Source: Opitutus sp. GAS368
GTDB lineage: Bacteria; Verrucomicrobiota; Verrucomicrobiia; Opitutales; Opitutaceae
Direction: 5' to 3'
Length of the DNA stretch: 7,207 nucleotides
Assembly: GCA_945861235.1 (NCBI GenBank)
Contig: CAMATV010000169.1
Coordinates: 1 to 7,207, forward strand
Part shown: positions 1 through 6,672 of the stretch, piece after piece
Layout: each line of letters starts with the position of its first letter
Numbering within the stretch: position 1 is the first letter of the stretch
The notes under the pieces: generated by a model
Database searches by the model: none
The model's input: the letters and a program-made list of their open reading frames with translations, nothing else
Told to the model about the DNA's origin: nothing
Program-made: the position numbers and the translations under genes

Positions 1-144
1 TATGTTTACCTGAACGAAACCATCGAACAGTTTCCCAACGCGGCTGCTCTCGCCGACGAAATCCGGGCCGCCGGTTTTACGTCCGTCTCGGCTATTACGA
101 TGACCTTCAGCACGGTCGCGATCCACGAGTGCGCCAAACCATAA
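1..144 (+). CDS. ubiE: Demethylmenaquinone/ubiquinone methyltransferase, C-terminal end (partial)
   Basis: The window opens inside a reading frame that encodes 47 residues before a TAA stop at 142-144. The visible tail matches the C-terminus of the UbiE/MenG family: a YxYLxETIxQFP stretch (residues 2-12 of the fragment), then ALADEIRAAGF, and finally a VAIHE segment near the end. In the family this enzyme transfers a methyl group from SAM to the demethylated quinone ring in the last or near-last step of menaquinone or ubiquinone synthesis. The SAM-binding domain lies outside the window, so activity cannot be judged. One oddity is that the usual LTGG before VAIH reads MTFS here. The next gene is convergent, 51 nt away. 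Identification rests on recalled family pattern and is fairly secure; the choice between menaquinone and ubiquinone as product cannot be made here. Confidence 0.8.
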   Translation, partial: YVYLNETIEQFPNAAALADEIRAAGFTSVSAITMTFSTVAIHECAKP

Positions 145-195
145 TCGCGCACGCGGTGGCGCTGAGACCACGCCCTCTCCCGTTTCTCCAAGCTC

Positions 196-513
196 TCAGC
201 TAAACGACTTCCCGCAGCCGCACGTGCTTTGTGCATTGGGATTCTTAATTTCAAACCCCTTCCCGTGCAGGCCGTCGTCAAAATCGACCGAAGATCCGTC
301 GAGATAGGCCAGACTCGCCGGATCCATCAAAAAGGGCACACCTTCGCTTTCCAATTCCGTGTCGGCTTCTTTTTTCTCATCGAACGACATTCCATATTGG
401 AAGCCCGAACAACCGCCCGATTCGACAAACACGCGAAGGCGTTTCGTCGGCGCATTGAGTTCGGCGTGCATGGCACGAACTTGGCTCGCGGCCCGTGGAG
501 TCAGAGAAATCAC
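196..513 (-). CDS. A-type iron-sulfur cluster carrier (HesB/IscA/ErpA family)
   Basis: This 105-residue protein is full length for A-type Fe-S carriers, which hold a cluster and pass it to apo-proteins in the cytoplasm. The three cluster cysteines are present: C35 in the [10 protein letters not shown] motif, and C98 and C100 in STCGCGKSF at the C-terminus. The [14 protein letters not shown] segment (79-94) is also typical. The start is a GTG at 511-513; it gives the family's usual N-terminus (MISLTPRAA) and no ATG in frame fits better. No Shine-Dalgarno sequence is visible upstream, and a TTGACA -35 box with a weak -10 would place the transcript start at about the GTG itself. It is divergent from the kinase gene and convergent with ubiE. 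No isc or suf genes are in view, so I do not choose between erpA and iscA as a symbol. Confidence 0.93.
   Translation of the reverse strand: MISLTPRAASQVRAMHAELNAPTKRLRVFVESGGCSGFQYGMSFDEKKEADTELESEGVPFLMDPASLAYLDGSSVDFDDGLHGKGFEIKNPNAQSTCGCGKSFS
471..486 (+). promoter_or_regulatory. Possible sigma-54 (-24/-12) promoter for the kinase-rpoN pair
   Basis: The sequence TGGCACGAACTTGGCT matches the sigma-54 consensus TGGCACG-N4-TTGCW at all but one conserved base (TGGC instead of TTGC). The essential GG (472-473) and GC (484-485) have the exact spacing of the -24 and -12 elements. Transcription would begin near 497 and run right into the kinase (ATG 582) and rpoN. The site lies inside the Fe-S carrier gene, over its codons 10-15, on the opposite strand. 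A match this good in a 7 kb window could arise by chance, but its position and direction upstream of rpoN make it notable. Confidence 0.4.
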
Positions 514-519
514 AACCGA

Positions 520-547
520 AAAGTAAGGTCGCGCCTCACGCTGTCAA
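520..547 (-). promoter_or_regulatory. Possible sigma-70-type promoter for the Fe-S carrier gene
   Basis: Read on the minus strand, a perfect TTGACA (plus 542-547) is followed after 16 nt by TACTTT (plus 520-525), a weak -10 that keeps the important T, A and final T. The predicted transcript start, 6-8 nt further on, falls at about 512-514, that is, at the GTG start codon. This would give a leaderless mRNA, which fits the absence of a ribosome binding site. The -10 is poor, so confidence is low to moderate. Confidence 0.35.
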
Positions 548-581
548 ATCCACTCACAGCAAATTCCGCGCCGAATACGAT

Positions 582-1598
582 ATGCGCTCTTGCCAGTGGT
601 CGTCACGCCCCCCTTCCTCCCTTTCCGTGGCTGAACTTAAGCACATCTTCAACGAACTCCACTACGAGATGACCCGCAAGATCGCGGAGGGCGGCATGGG
701 CCTCGTCTACGAGGCCGTGCAGCTTGGAGCCGGCAATTTCCGGAAGGTCGTCGCGATAAAAATCATTCGGCAAGAATATTCGGCGATCGCCGAGTTCCAA
801 AGTAACTTCATTGGTGAGGCACGACTCGTTGCCGACTTGATCCATACCAACATTGTCCAGACCTATCACCTCGGACAGGTCGGCGGCCAATATTTCATGG
901 TGATGGAATTCGTCAAAGGCGTGAACCTGGAGCAATTTATCGAGCGCCATCGCCAGCTGGGTAAACACATCCCCATCGATCTGGCCGCGTTTATCGTCTC
1001 ACGGGTCGCCCGTGGGCTCACCTACGCGCACACCAAATGTGACCGCGAGGGCCGTCACCTGAACATCGTCCACCGCGACATCGGACCCAAAAATGTCCTC
1101 ATCGCCCAGGAAGGCGACGTGAAGCTCACGGACTTCGGCATCGCGAAGGCGCTCGACCTGATGTATAACGAGGAAGGTAAAGTTATTGCCGGCAAGGACG
1201 AGTATCTTTCCCCCGAGCAGGCCAACTACGCCATCACCGACGCACGCGCCGACCTCTTCCCTCTCGGCATCGTCCTCACGGAGCTCCTCCTCGGTAAGAA
1301 TATCTTTCGCTCCCGCGACCGGACGCAGACTCGCCGCAACATTTTGGCGATGCCTATTCCGCAGTTCTCGACCCTGCGCGCCGATATCGATCCCAAACTT
1401 GAGGTCATCATTCAGCGGTCCCTAGAACGAGACCGGGAACAACGTTTCCAATCAGGCTACGAGATGCTGACGGCCCTCGAACTTTATTTGTATAGCGACG
1501 GTTACGGCCCCACTAACGAAAAGCTCAGCGTCTACCTCAAGGAGCTCTTCGGCATCAAAGACCCCGTCATCCCCCCGCTTTCCCGCCCCGGCAGCTGA
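582..1598 (+). CDS. Soluble eukaryote-like Ser/Thr protein kinase
   Basis: This 338-residue protein is a complete Hanks-type kinase. From the ATG at 582 the landmarks are: glycine-rich loop [10 protein letters not shown] (36-45), ATP-binding lysine K60 in VVAIK, helix-C glutamate E79, catalytic loop HRDIGPKN with D166 and N171, DFG (184-186), and SPE (210-212) in place of APE. The protein ends soon after the kinase fold, with a GYGPTNEKL...YLKELF tail. There is no membrane segment, PASTA or other sensor domain, so it should be cytosolic. No Ser or Thr lies between DFG and SPE, which is unusual for an RD kinase. A GTG at 495 would add 29 residues but overlaps the divergent gene and precedes the putative transcript start. 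GTG 627 is another option, while ATG 669 would cut into the fold. No start has a clear ribosome binding site. rpoN follows after 29 nt, so the two are probably cotranscribed. The substrate is unknown. Confidence 0.92.
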   Translation: MRSCQWSSRPPSSLSVAELKHIFNELHYEMTRKIAEGGMGLVYEAVQLGAGNFRKVVAIKIIRQEYSAIAEFQSNFIGEARLVADLIHTNIVQTYHLGQVGGQYFMVMEFVKGVNLEQFIERHRQLGKHIPIDLAAFIVSRVARGLTYAHTKCDREGRHLNIVHRDIGPKNVLIAQEGDVKLTDFGIAKALDLMYNEEGKVIAGKDEYLSPEQANYAITDARADLFPLGIVLTELLLGKNIFRSRDRTQTRRNILAMPIPQFSTLRADIDPKLEVIIQRSLERDREQRFQSGYEMLTALELYLYSDGYGPTNEKLSVYLKELFGIKDPVIPPLSRPGS

Positions 1599-1627
1599 GA
1601 TGAACCCCTCGATTATTCATCCAGGAT

Positions 1628-3151
1628 ATGAGCGGGCAAGGATTTAGCCACGAACTGCGCCAGCGTCAGACCCAATCGCTGGTCCTCGCTCCGCAACTTA
1701 GGCACTCTCTGAAAATCCTTCAGGTCGCCGCGCTTGATCTGCGTTCGGTCATCCAAGAAGAATTGCAAAGCAATCCGACGCTCGAAGAACTCCCGATGGA
1801 AGGAGTCAGCCTCGACCACCCGGCCCCCGAGGACCACGCCACCGACCGCGATTCCGATTCGACCGGGAAAGTAGGCTCCGACACATCCGACGCCACCGCT
1901 CCCTCCGACACGTCGGAGGTAAAGCGTGATGAGATGGATTTCTCCAAGGACAAAGAATTCGAGATCCTTGGAAAGCTCGACGAAGACTGGCGCGACCATA
2001 TGGCCAGTGCCGGCGGAGCGCAGCCCTACACCTCGGAAGATGCGGAGAAGCGACAGCATTTTTTTGACTCCCTCGTTAGCGAGACGTCACTGCAAGAGCA
2101 TCTCATGCAGCAAGCGGAAATGACGGATCTCTCGCCGTCGGCACTGGCAGCGATGCGACAGCTGGTCGGCGGTCTCGACGACCGCGGTTTCCTGACCCAA
2201 ACGCCCGCCGACGTCGCACTGCAAACGGGCCTTGGACTCGACGCCGTCCAAGAGGCACTGAAGGTCCTCAAAACCTTTGATCCGCCCGGCATTGGGGCCA
2301 AAAATCTCGCCGAGTGCCTCCTCTTGCAACTCGCCGCCAATGGCCGCCGCGATTCGCTGGCGCTGCGCATGATCCGGGATCACTTCGAGCTGCTCACCCG
2401 CCGGCGCATCCCGGAACTCGCGCGTAAGCTTTCTGCCGATACCGACGAGGTACAATCCGCGATCGAGGAAATCGGCAAACTCGACCCCGCCCCCGGCCGC
2501 CGCTTCGCCGAAGACCACAACCGCGTCGTCATTGCCGATGTGACCGTCGAGCAAGACGGCGACGAGTGGAAGATCCATCTCAACAACGACTACATCCCCC
2601 GCTTGCGCCTCTCGAGCACCTATCGCGATCTCATCGCCAAGGGCACGCTCTCGAAAGAAGAGCGCGACTATCTGCGCGAGAAAATGCGGTCCGGAAAGTT
2701 CCTCATCGATTCGATCGAGCAGCGGCAGCGCACCATCGAACGCATCACGCGCGAGATCATTAAGGCGCAGACCCCATTCTTTGAGACCGGGGTTTCGCAC
2801 CTCAAGCCACTCACCATGACTCAAATCGCCGATGTCGTCGGCGTCCACGAGACCACGGTCAGCCGCGCCCTCGCCAATAAATACATCAAGACCCCGCACG
2901 GGATTTTCGATTTCAAATATTTCTTCACCCCGGGCTACCAAGCCGACAGCGGTGCCTCGGTCTCGAATACCAGCGTGAAGGAAATGATTGCCGATCTCGT
3001 CGCCGCTGAGGACAAAGGAACCCCGCTCAGCGATCAAGAAATCGTGGCGAGACTACAAGAAAAAGGCATCAAGATCGCCCGCCGCACGGTAGCCAAATAC
3101 CGAGAAGAGCTCGGTCTCCTTCCGAGCAACTTGCGCCGGGATTACAAGTAG
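1628..3151 (+). CDS. rpoN: RNA polymerase sigma-54 factor
   Basis: This 507-residue protein carries every sigma-54 region in order. Region I (about 5-55) is Q- and L-rich, with QTQSLVLAPQLRHSLKILQ, and is the part that keeps polymerase silent until an AAA+ activator acts. An acidic low-complexity linker follows (about 56-140). The core-binding domain starts near 143 (FDSLVSETSLQEHL) and includes KLDPAPGRRF. The helix-turn-helix is near 397-416 (VGVHETTVSRAL), followed by NKYIKTPHGIFDFKYFF. The RpoN box ARRTVAKYRE is at 484-493 and binds the -24 element. Sigma-54 directs polymerase to -24/-12 promoters; no bacterial enhancer-binding protein is encoded in this window. The start ATG fits the family N-terminus, but the only purine-rich match (AGGA, 1623-1626) is one base from it, too close for a normal ribosome binding site. 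Translation may therefore be coupled to the kinase upstream. Confidence 0.98.
   Translation: MSGQGFSHELRQRQTQSLVLAPQLRHSLKILQVAALDLRSVIQEELQSNPTLEELPMEGVSLDHPAPEDHATDRDSDSTGKVGSDTSDATAPSDTSEVKRDEMDFSKDKEFEILGKLDEDWRDHMASAGGAQPYTSEDAEKRQHFFDSLVSETSLQEHLMQQAEMTDLSPSALAAMRQLVGGLDDRGFLTQTPADVALQTGLGLDAVQEALKVLKTFDPPGIGAKNLAECLLLQLAANGRRDSLALRMIRDHFELLTRRRIPELARKLSADTDEVQSAIEEIGKLDPAPGRRFAEDHNRVVIADVTVEQDGDEWKIHLNNDYIPRLRLSSTYRDLIAKGTLSKEERDYLREKMRSGKFLIDSIEQRQRTIERITREIIKAQTPFFETGVSHLKPLTMTQIADVVGVHETTVSRALANKYIKTPHGIFDFKYFFTPGYQADSGASVSNTSVKEMIADLVAAEDKGTPLSDQEIVARLQEKGIKIARRTVAKYREELGLLPSNLRRDYK
1876..1919. repeat. Short direct and inverted repeats in the rpoN linker
   Basis: The 9-base CTCCGACAC occurs at 1876-1884 and again at 1903-1911, exactly nine codons apart, so the protein carries SDTS twice in the acidic linker. 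The second copy also belongs to a perfect inverted repeat: CCTCCGAC (1902-1909), a 2-base spacer, then GTCGGAGG (1912-1919). No T-run follows, so it does not look like a terminator. The simplest reading is a small in-frame duplication in a loosely constrained linker. Confidence 0.6.
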
Positions 3152-3155
3152 TGCC

Positions 3156-4220
3156 TTACGCCAATCCCGCGCTCGGCTCGATACCCAGCGCAAGCTTCGA
3201 GTGACGATCGGTGCCCGTGGTGTCCGCCCAGGCCGCGAACGCGATCATTCCGGCGTTATCTCCGGTGTGCTGCGGTTGCGCCGCTAGGCAGGGAATCGCG
3301 ACCCGGGCGGCCTCTACCGTCAGCGCCGCTCGGAGTGTGCGGTTGTTGGCGACGCCGCCCGACAATCCGAGGCTCCGAAACTTGCCTCCGTCCAGCCGCA
3401 AGGCCGCACGAGTCTTACGCACGAGTGCATCCACCACCGCCTGTTGGTAGCTCGCACATAAGTCGGGCAAACGTTCCTGCACATCGGCCCGCGGCATTTT
3501 CTCGAGCAGATAGCGCAGGCTGGTCTTCAACCCGGAAAAACTAAAATCCAACTCATCGCGCCGCCCAATCCCCCGTGGAAAATCAAACGAGTCAATTTTT
3601 CCACCTACGGCGATTTTTTCGATCAGGGGCCCACCCGGATAGCCGAGCCCCAGCAACTTGGCCCCTTTGTCGAGGGCCTCGCCCACCGCATCGTCCCGCG
3701 TAGAGGAAAGAACCTTTACCTCCCGTTTGGCGTCGAGTGTGAAGAGCATCGTGTTACCACCCGAAACGATCAGTCCGAGATGCGGTAACAATGCCTGCAA
3801 GCGGGCCTCAAAATCAGCCGGAGCCTCCGCATGCAACCCAATGAAAGGTGACCACACGTGCCCGCGTAGGTGATTCACCCCTACGACCGGAGCACGCCTC
3901 GCCAGTGCCAATGACTTGGCCGCCGCGACACCGATCGCCAAACAGGCCGCCAGTCCAGGTCCATTCGTCACCGCGATCAGGTCGACGCCGCTAAATCCTA
4001 CGTCACGTTGGGCGTGTTCGAGCAGCGGCCCAAAATGCCGCAGGTGTTCTCGAGTGGCGAGATCGGGCACGACGCCACCGTGTTTCTCGTGCAGAGCAAT
4101 CTGACTATGCACCCACTCCCCAAGCAAACCGCTGGCCGGATCGAAGATCGCAACGGCGGTTTCGTCACACGAACTTTCCAGCGCGAGAATCACTCGCTGC
4201 GCCCCCTTGGCAGGCGGCAT
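3156..4220 (-). CDS. tsaD: tRNA N6-adenosine threonylcarbamoyltransferase
   Basis: This 354-residue protein is full length for TsaD (formerly Gcp/YgjD). The enzyme works with TsaB and TsaE to move the threonylcarbamoyl group onto A37 of ANN-decoding tRNAs, giving t6A. Visible motifs are ESSCDETAVA (15-23), HGGVVPDLATREHL (48-61), the metal-binding pair H118 and H122 in VNHLRGH, SGGNT (154-158), DDAVGEALDKGAKLLGLGYPGGP (177-199, only the key part needed: D178, E182, D185, K186), FSFSGLKTSL, and near the C-terminus SGGVANNRTLR and HTGDNAGMIA, whose Asp completes the metal site. The ATG at 4218-4220 gives the expected N-terminus; no strong ribosome binding site is seen. The processing-peptidase gene ends 62 nt upstream on the same strand, so a shared transcript is plausible. 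Its stop is only 4 nt from the convergent rpoN stop. No tsaB or tsaE is in view. Confidence 0.98.
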   Translation of the reverse strand: MPPAKGAQRVILALESSCDETAVAIFDPASGLLGEWVHSQIALHEKHGGVVPDLATREHLRHFGPLLEHAQRDVGFSGVDLIAVTNGPGLAACLAIGVAAAKSLALARRAPVVGVNHLRGHVWSPFIGLHAEAPADFEARLQALLPHLGLIVSGGNTMLFTLDAKREVKVLSSTRDDAVGEALDKGAKLLGLGYPGGPLIEKIAVGGKIDSFDFPRGIGRRDELDFSFSGLKTSLRYLLEKMPRADVQERLPDLCASYQQAVVDALVRKTRAALRLDGGKFRSLGLSGGVANNRTLRAALTVEAARVAIPCLAAQPQHTGDNAGMIAFAAWADTTGTDRHSKLALGIEPSAGLA

Positions 4221-4282
4221 TGTTTTTCAGGTAATAATGGACGCATGGAGAAATCGCCCGGCAGCGCCGCGAGCGTGAGTGT

Positions 4283-5569
4283 TCACAGCGCGTGGGCCCT
4301 CGTCGCACGCGTATCGAGTAAGCGCACACCCTTGAGCACGTCGAGTGCAGCCTGTAACTGACGGTCTTCGATCCGTTCGAATCCAAAGCGCTCCTTAAAT
4401 TCTTGGGGGTCGGTAATGTCGGACCGCGCGCGTTGACGGCGCAGCTTTCGATCTTCTTCCGGCGTCATCACGACCTCCACGTGCGGCGCAATTCCTTTTT
4501 CGTGAATGCTCACTCCACTGGGAGTATAGTATCGCGCGGTAGTGAGCCGCAGGCCTTCGCCGTGCTTGAGCTTGAAGACAGACTGCACCGATCCTTTGCC
4601 AAACGACCGCTCGCCCACCACCACCGCCCGTCCGGTATCCTTCAGGGCACCGGTCACCACCTCGGCCGCACTGGCGCTCCCGGCGTTGACCAGCAACGCA
4701 AGGGGCACGGCCAATGGGTCGCCTTCCCGCTCGGCCTTGTAGTCCTCTCGGTCGGTCGCCTTTCGGCCCCGAGTCGAGACGATCAACTCGCCTTTCTTGA
4801 AAAACGGCTCGGCCACTTCGACCGCCGCGTCCAGCAAGCCGCCGGGGTTGTTGCGCATGTCAATCACCAGACTGGTCGCGCCCGCTCTGAGCAATTGGTC
4901 CAGCGCCTTGGAAAACTGCTCACCGGTGTGCTCGGAAAATTCCGTCAATTGCACGTAGCCCACCCCGTCCCCGATCACATGCACATCACGCACACTCTCG
5001 ATCTTAATGATCTCACGCACGAGGTTGAGGTCCATCGTCGCCTTCGTGGAGGGACGGAAAACACCGACTGACACCTGAGTCTGCGGCTTTCCGCGCAGCC
5101 GACTCACAATCCCGTCCATCGTCGAGTTCATCTCAACCGCCTTTCCATCGATGCTGATAATAACATCGCCACGTTGGATTCCCGCGCGCTCTCCCGGGGT
5201 GCCCGCGAGCGGCGCAATGACGACGGCTTTACCTTGACGCGTCTCCACCTGAATCCCGATACCACCAAACTCACCCACCAAGTCCTCCTCGAACTCTTGG
5301 TTTTCCTTCACCTCAAGAAACTCTGAATGCGGGTCGAGCGACTCGACCATCCCATGCAGGGCCGACTTCGCGAGTTGGTCGAAGGCCGCCGCCTTCGCAT
5401 CCACGTAGTGTTCACTCACGAGCTGCATCACTTCGCGCACGTAGTTCGCCGAGCGACTCAGGTCGCGGTTGGGGAAAAGATTCCACGCGGTCGCGACGCG
5501 CGCACCGGCGACGGTGAGCGCGACCCCGAACACGGCGCCAGCGGTCAGCGTGAGAATCCGTTTGAACAT
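4283..5569 (-). CDS. Carboxyl-terminal processing peptidase (S41 family, PDZ-containing)
   Basis: From the ATG at 5567-5569 the protein has 428 residues. It begins with an export signal: MFKR, a hydrophobic run of about 20 residues, and a possible cleavage site after VATA (about residue 28), so it should act in the periplasm or at the inner membrane. A PDZ domain (about 93-178, with the GEFGGIGIQVE and AGIQRGDVIISIDG signatures) binds substrate C-termini. The peptidase domain follows, with S300 in GSASAAE, K325 and Q329 in FGKGSVQ; their spacing (25 and 4) agrees with known CtpA/CtpB enzymes. RNNPGG (239-244) is also typical. Such enzymes trim or degrade exported proteins in envelope maintenance. 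The frame remains open upstream, with ATGs at 5587, 5653 and 5710. The last has an AGAGGG upstream but would put 47 residues before the signal sequence and overlap the divergent gene, so I prefer 5569. tsaD lies downstream in the same direction. Confidence 0.93.
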   Translation of the reverse strand: MFKRILTLTAGAVFGVALTVAGARVATAWNLFPNRDLSRSANYVREVMQLVSEHYVDAKAAAFDQLAKSALHGMVESLDPHSEFLEVKENQEFEEDLVGEFGGIGIQVETRQGKAVVIAPLAGTPGERAGIQRGDVIISIDGKAVEMNSTMDGIVSRLRGKPQTQVSVGVFRPSTKATMDLNLVREIIKIESVRDVHVIGDGVGYVQLTEFSEHTGEQFSKALDQLLRAGATSLVIDMRNNPGGLLDAAVEVAEPFFKKGELIVSTRGRKATDREDYKAEREGDPLAVPLALLVNAGSASAAEVVTGALKDTGRAVVVGERSFGKGSVQSVFKLKHGEGLRLTTARYYTPSGVSIHEKGIAPHVEVVMTPEEDRKLRRQRARSDITDPQEFKERFGFERIEDRQLQAALDVLKGVRLLDTRATRAHAL

Positions 5570-5603
5570 CACTCCGAGTGTGTGCATCGGGTTCGGTTTG
5601 TAA

Positions 5604-6602
5604 ATGGGTTCGTCAGTCACACCACCATCGTCGTCCGCATCGCCCGAGTTCATCAGCTGCTTTCGCGCCCAAGCAGGGACGACGGGCACGATGAGTTTCG
5701 CGCGTTTCATGGAGCTCGCCCTCTACCACCCGACGGTCGGCTATTACCGCCGAGACCAAGCGCGGGTCGGCTACGCGGCCGGCACAGATTTTTTCACCGC
5801 GAGCACGAGCGGCCAGATTTTCGGTGAACTTGTCGCCGCCGCGTGCGTGCGCCTGCTCGACCGCCGCGACCCGGGCACCCACACCTTCGTCGAAATCGGG
5901 GCGGAACCAAATCACAGCATTCTGTCGGGCGTAGCCCATCCCTTTGCCGCAGTGCGCACGCTCCGGGTCGGCGAACCGCTCATCCTGACCGGGCAGTGCA
6001 TCGTATTTTCCAATGAACTCTTCGACGCTCAACCGTGCACGCGGAGCATCTTTCACCATGGCGCGTGGCGGGAAATCGGTGTCGCCCTCGTAGGAGACCA
6101 CTTCATCGAAGTTGAGCTGCCGCCCCCGCACGGGGCTAATGCCAACGCTCCCGCAGCTGGCACCGAGCACTACCGATTCGACCAACCTCATGGCGCGACC
6201 GCACTGGCCGAGAAAATTGCCCAGCAGCCCTGGACCGGGCTCTTCGTGGCGTTCGACTACGGCAAAAGTTTACGCGATCTTTTGGAGAATTTCCCGGCTG
6301 GGACGCTGCGGGCCTATTACCGTCACGCTCAGTCAAACGACCTCCTGGGCCGCCCCGGCGAACAAGATCTCACCTGCCACATTTGCTGGGACTGGCTAAC
6401 AGCAGCGCTGGAGGCTAACGGCTTCCCCGTGACCACGCTGGACTCGCAGGAGACGTTTCTCATCCGCCATGCCGCCGATTTTATCGCCGCCACGACTGCC
6501 GCCGAGGCCGCACGGCTGAGTCAGCGCAAGCTCGCGTTGCTGCAACTGCTGCATCCGGCACACCTTGGCCACAAATTCCAAGTCCTCCACGCGCTACGAT
6601 AA
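5604..6602 (+). CDS. MidA/NDUFAF7-like (DUF185) SAM-dependent methyltransferase-related protein
   Basis: This 332-residue protein resembles the MidA/NDUFAF7 family (DUF185, Methyltransf_28). In mitochondria that family dimethylates an arginine of a complex I subunit; the bacterial role is uncertain. Family landmarks are SFARFMELALYHPTVGYY (31-48), GTDFFTASTSGQIFGEL (about 57-73), FSNELFDAQP (135-144), FVAFDYG, and GTLRAYYRHA...DLTCHICWDWL. The SAM-binding motif I is altered: family members have a glycine-rich VELGPGxGxL-like stretch, here VEIGAEPNHSIL (96-107). The segment between motif I and NELFDA is also short, so SAM binding may be weakened or lost. The ATG at 5604 is chosen because family homology (EFISCFRAQAG) begins before the next ATG at 5691. 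It is divergent from the peptidase gene, 34 nt from its preferred start. rpmB follows after 70 nt. Confidence 0.85.
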   Translation: MGSSVTPPSSSASPEFISCFRAQAGTTGTMSFARFMELALYHPTVGYYRRDQARVGYAAGTDFFTASTSGQIFGELVAAACVRLLDRRDPGTHTFVEIGAEPNHSILSGVAHPFAAVRTLRVGEPLILTGQCIVFSNELFDAQPCTRSIFHHGAWREIGVALVGDHFIEVELPPPHGANANAPAAGTEHYRFDQPHGATALAEKIAQQPWTGLFVAFDYGKSLRDLLENFPAGTLRAYYRHAQSNDLLGRPGEQDLTCHICWDWLTAALEANGFPVTTLDSQETFLIRHAADFIAATTAAEAARLSQRKLALLQLLHPAHLGHKFQVLHALR

Positions 6603-6615
6603 CCCAAAATTCCCC

Positions 6616-6644
6616 TTGCTTCGCCAACTGCCCGACTTTTATCT
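6616..6644 (+). promoter_or_regulatory. Weak candidate promoter for rpmB
   Basis: TTGCTT (6616-6621) and TTATCT (6639-6644) are separated by 17 nt in the 70-nt gap between the MidA-like gene and rpmB. Both hexamers match the sigma-70 consensus only partly: the -35 keeps TTG and the -10 is poor. Position and spacing are right, but this may be chance, and rpmB could be read through from the gene upstream. Confidence 0.25.
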
Positions 6645-6672
6645 CTGAACCTTTAACCAACTAGAAACCATC

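Noticed and set aside
153..173. Hairpin GCG-g-TGG ... CCA-CGC between ubiE and the Fe-S carrier gene
   Set aside because: Only six pairs with a bulge and an 8-base loop, and no T-run on either side; too weak to call a terminator.
495..581. GTG start at 495 for the kinase, adding 29 residues
   Set aside because: It would overlap the divergent Fe-S carrier start by 19 nt, lies before the putative transcript start near 497, has no ribosome binding site, and the added residues show no kinase homology.
2087..3037. Long open frame (316 codons) on the minus strand opposite rpoN
   Set aside because: It mirrors the high-GC codon pattern of rpoN, shows no family resemblance, and rpoN is certain here.
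3895..3910. TGGCACTGGCGAGGCG on the minus strand, a possible second sigma-54 site
   Set aside because: The -12 block lacks the TT before GC and the seventh base differs; it lies deep within tsaD with no gene start downstream.
4403..5071. Open frame of 222 codons on the plus strand opposite the peptidase gene
   Set aside because: Antisense to the conserved PDZ and catalytic region, with no recognisable motif; an artefact of GC-rich codons.
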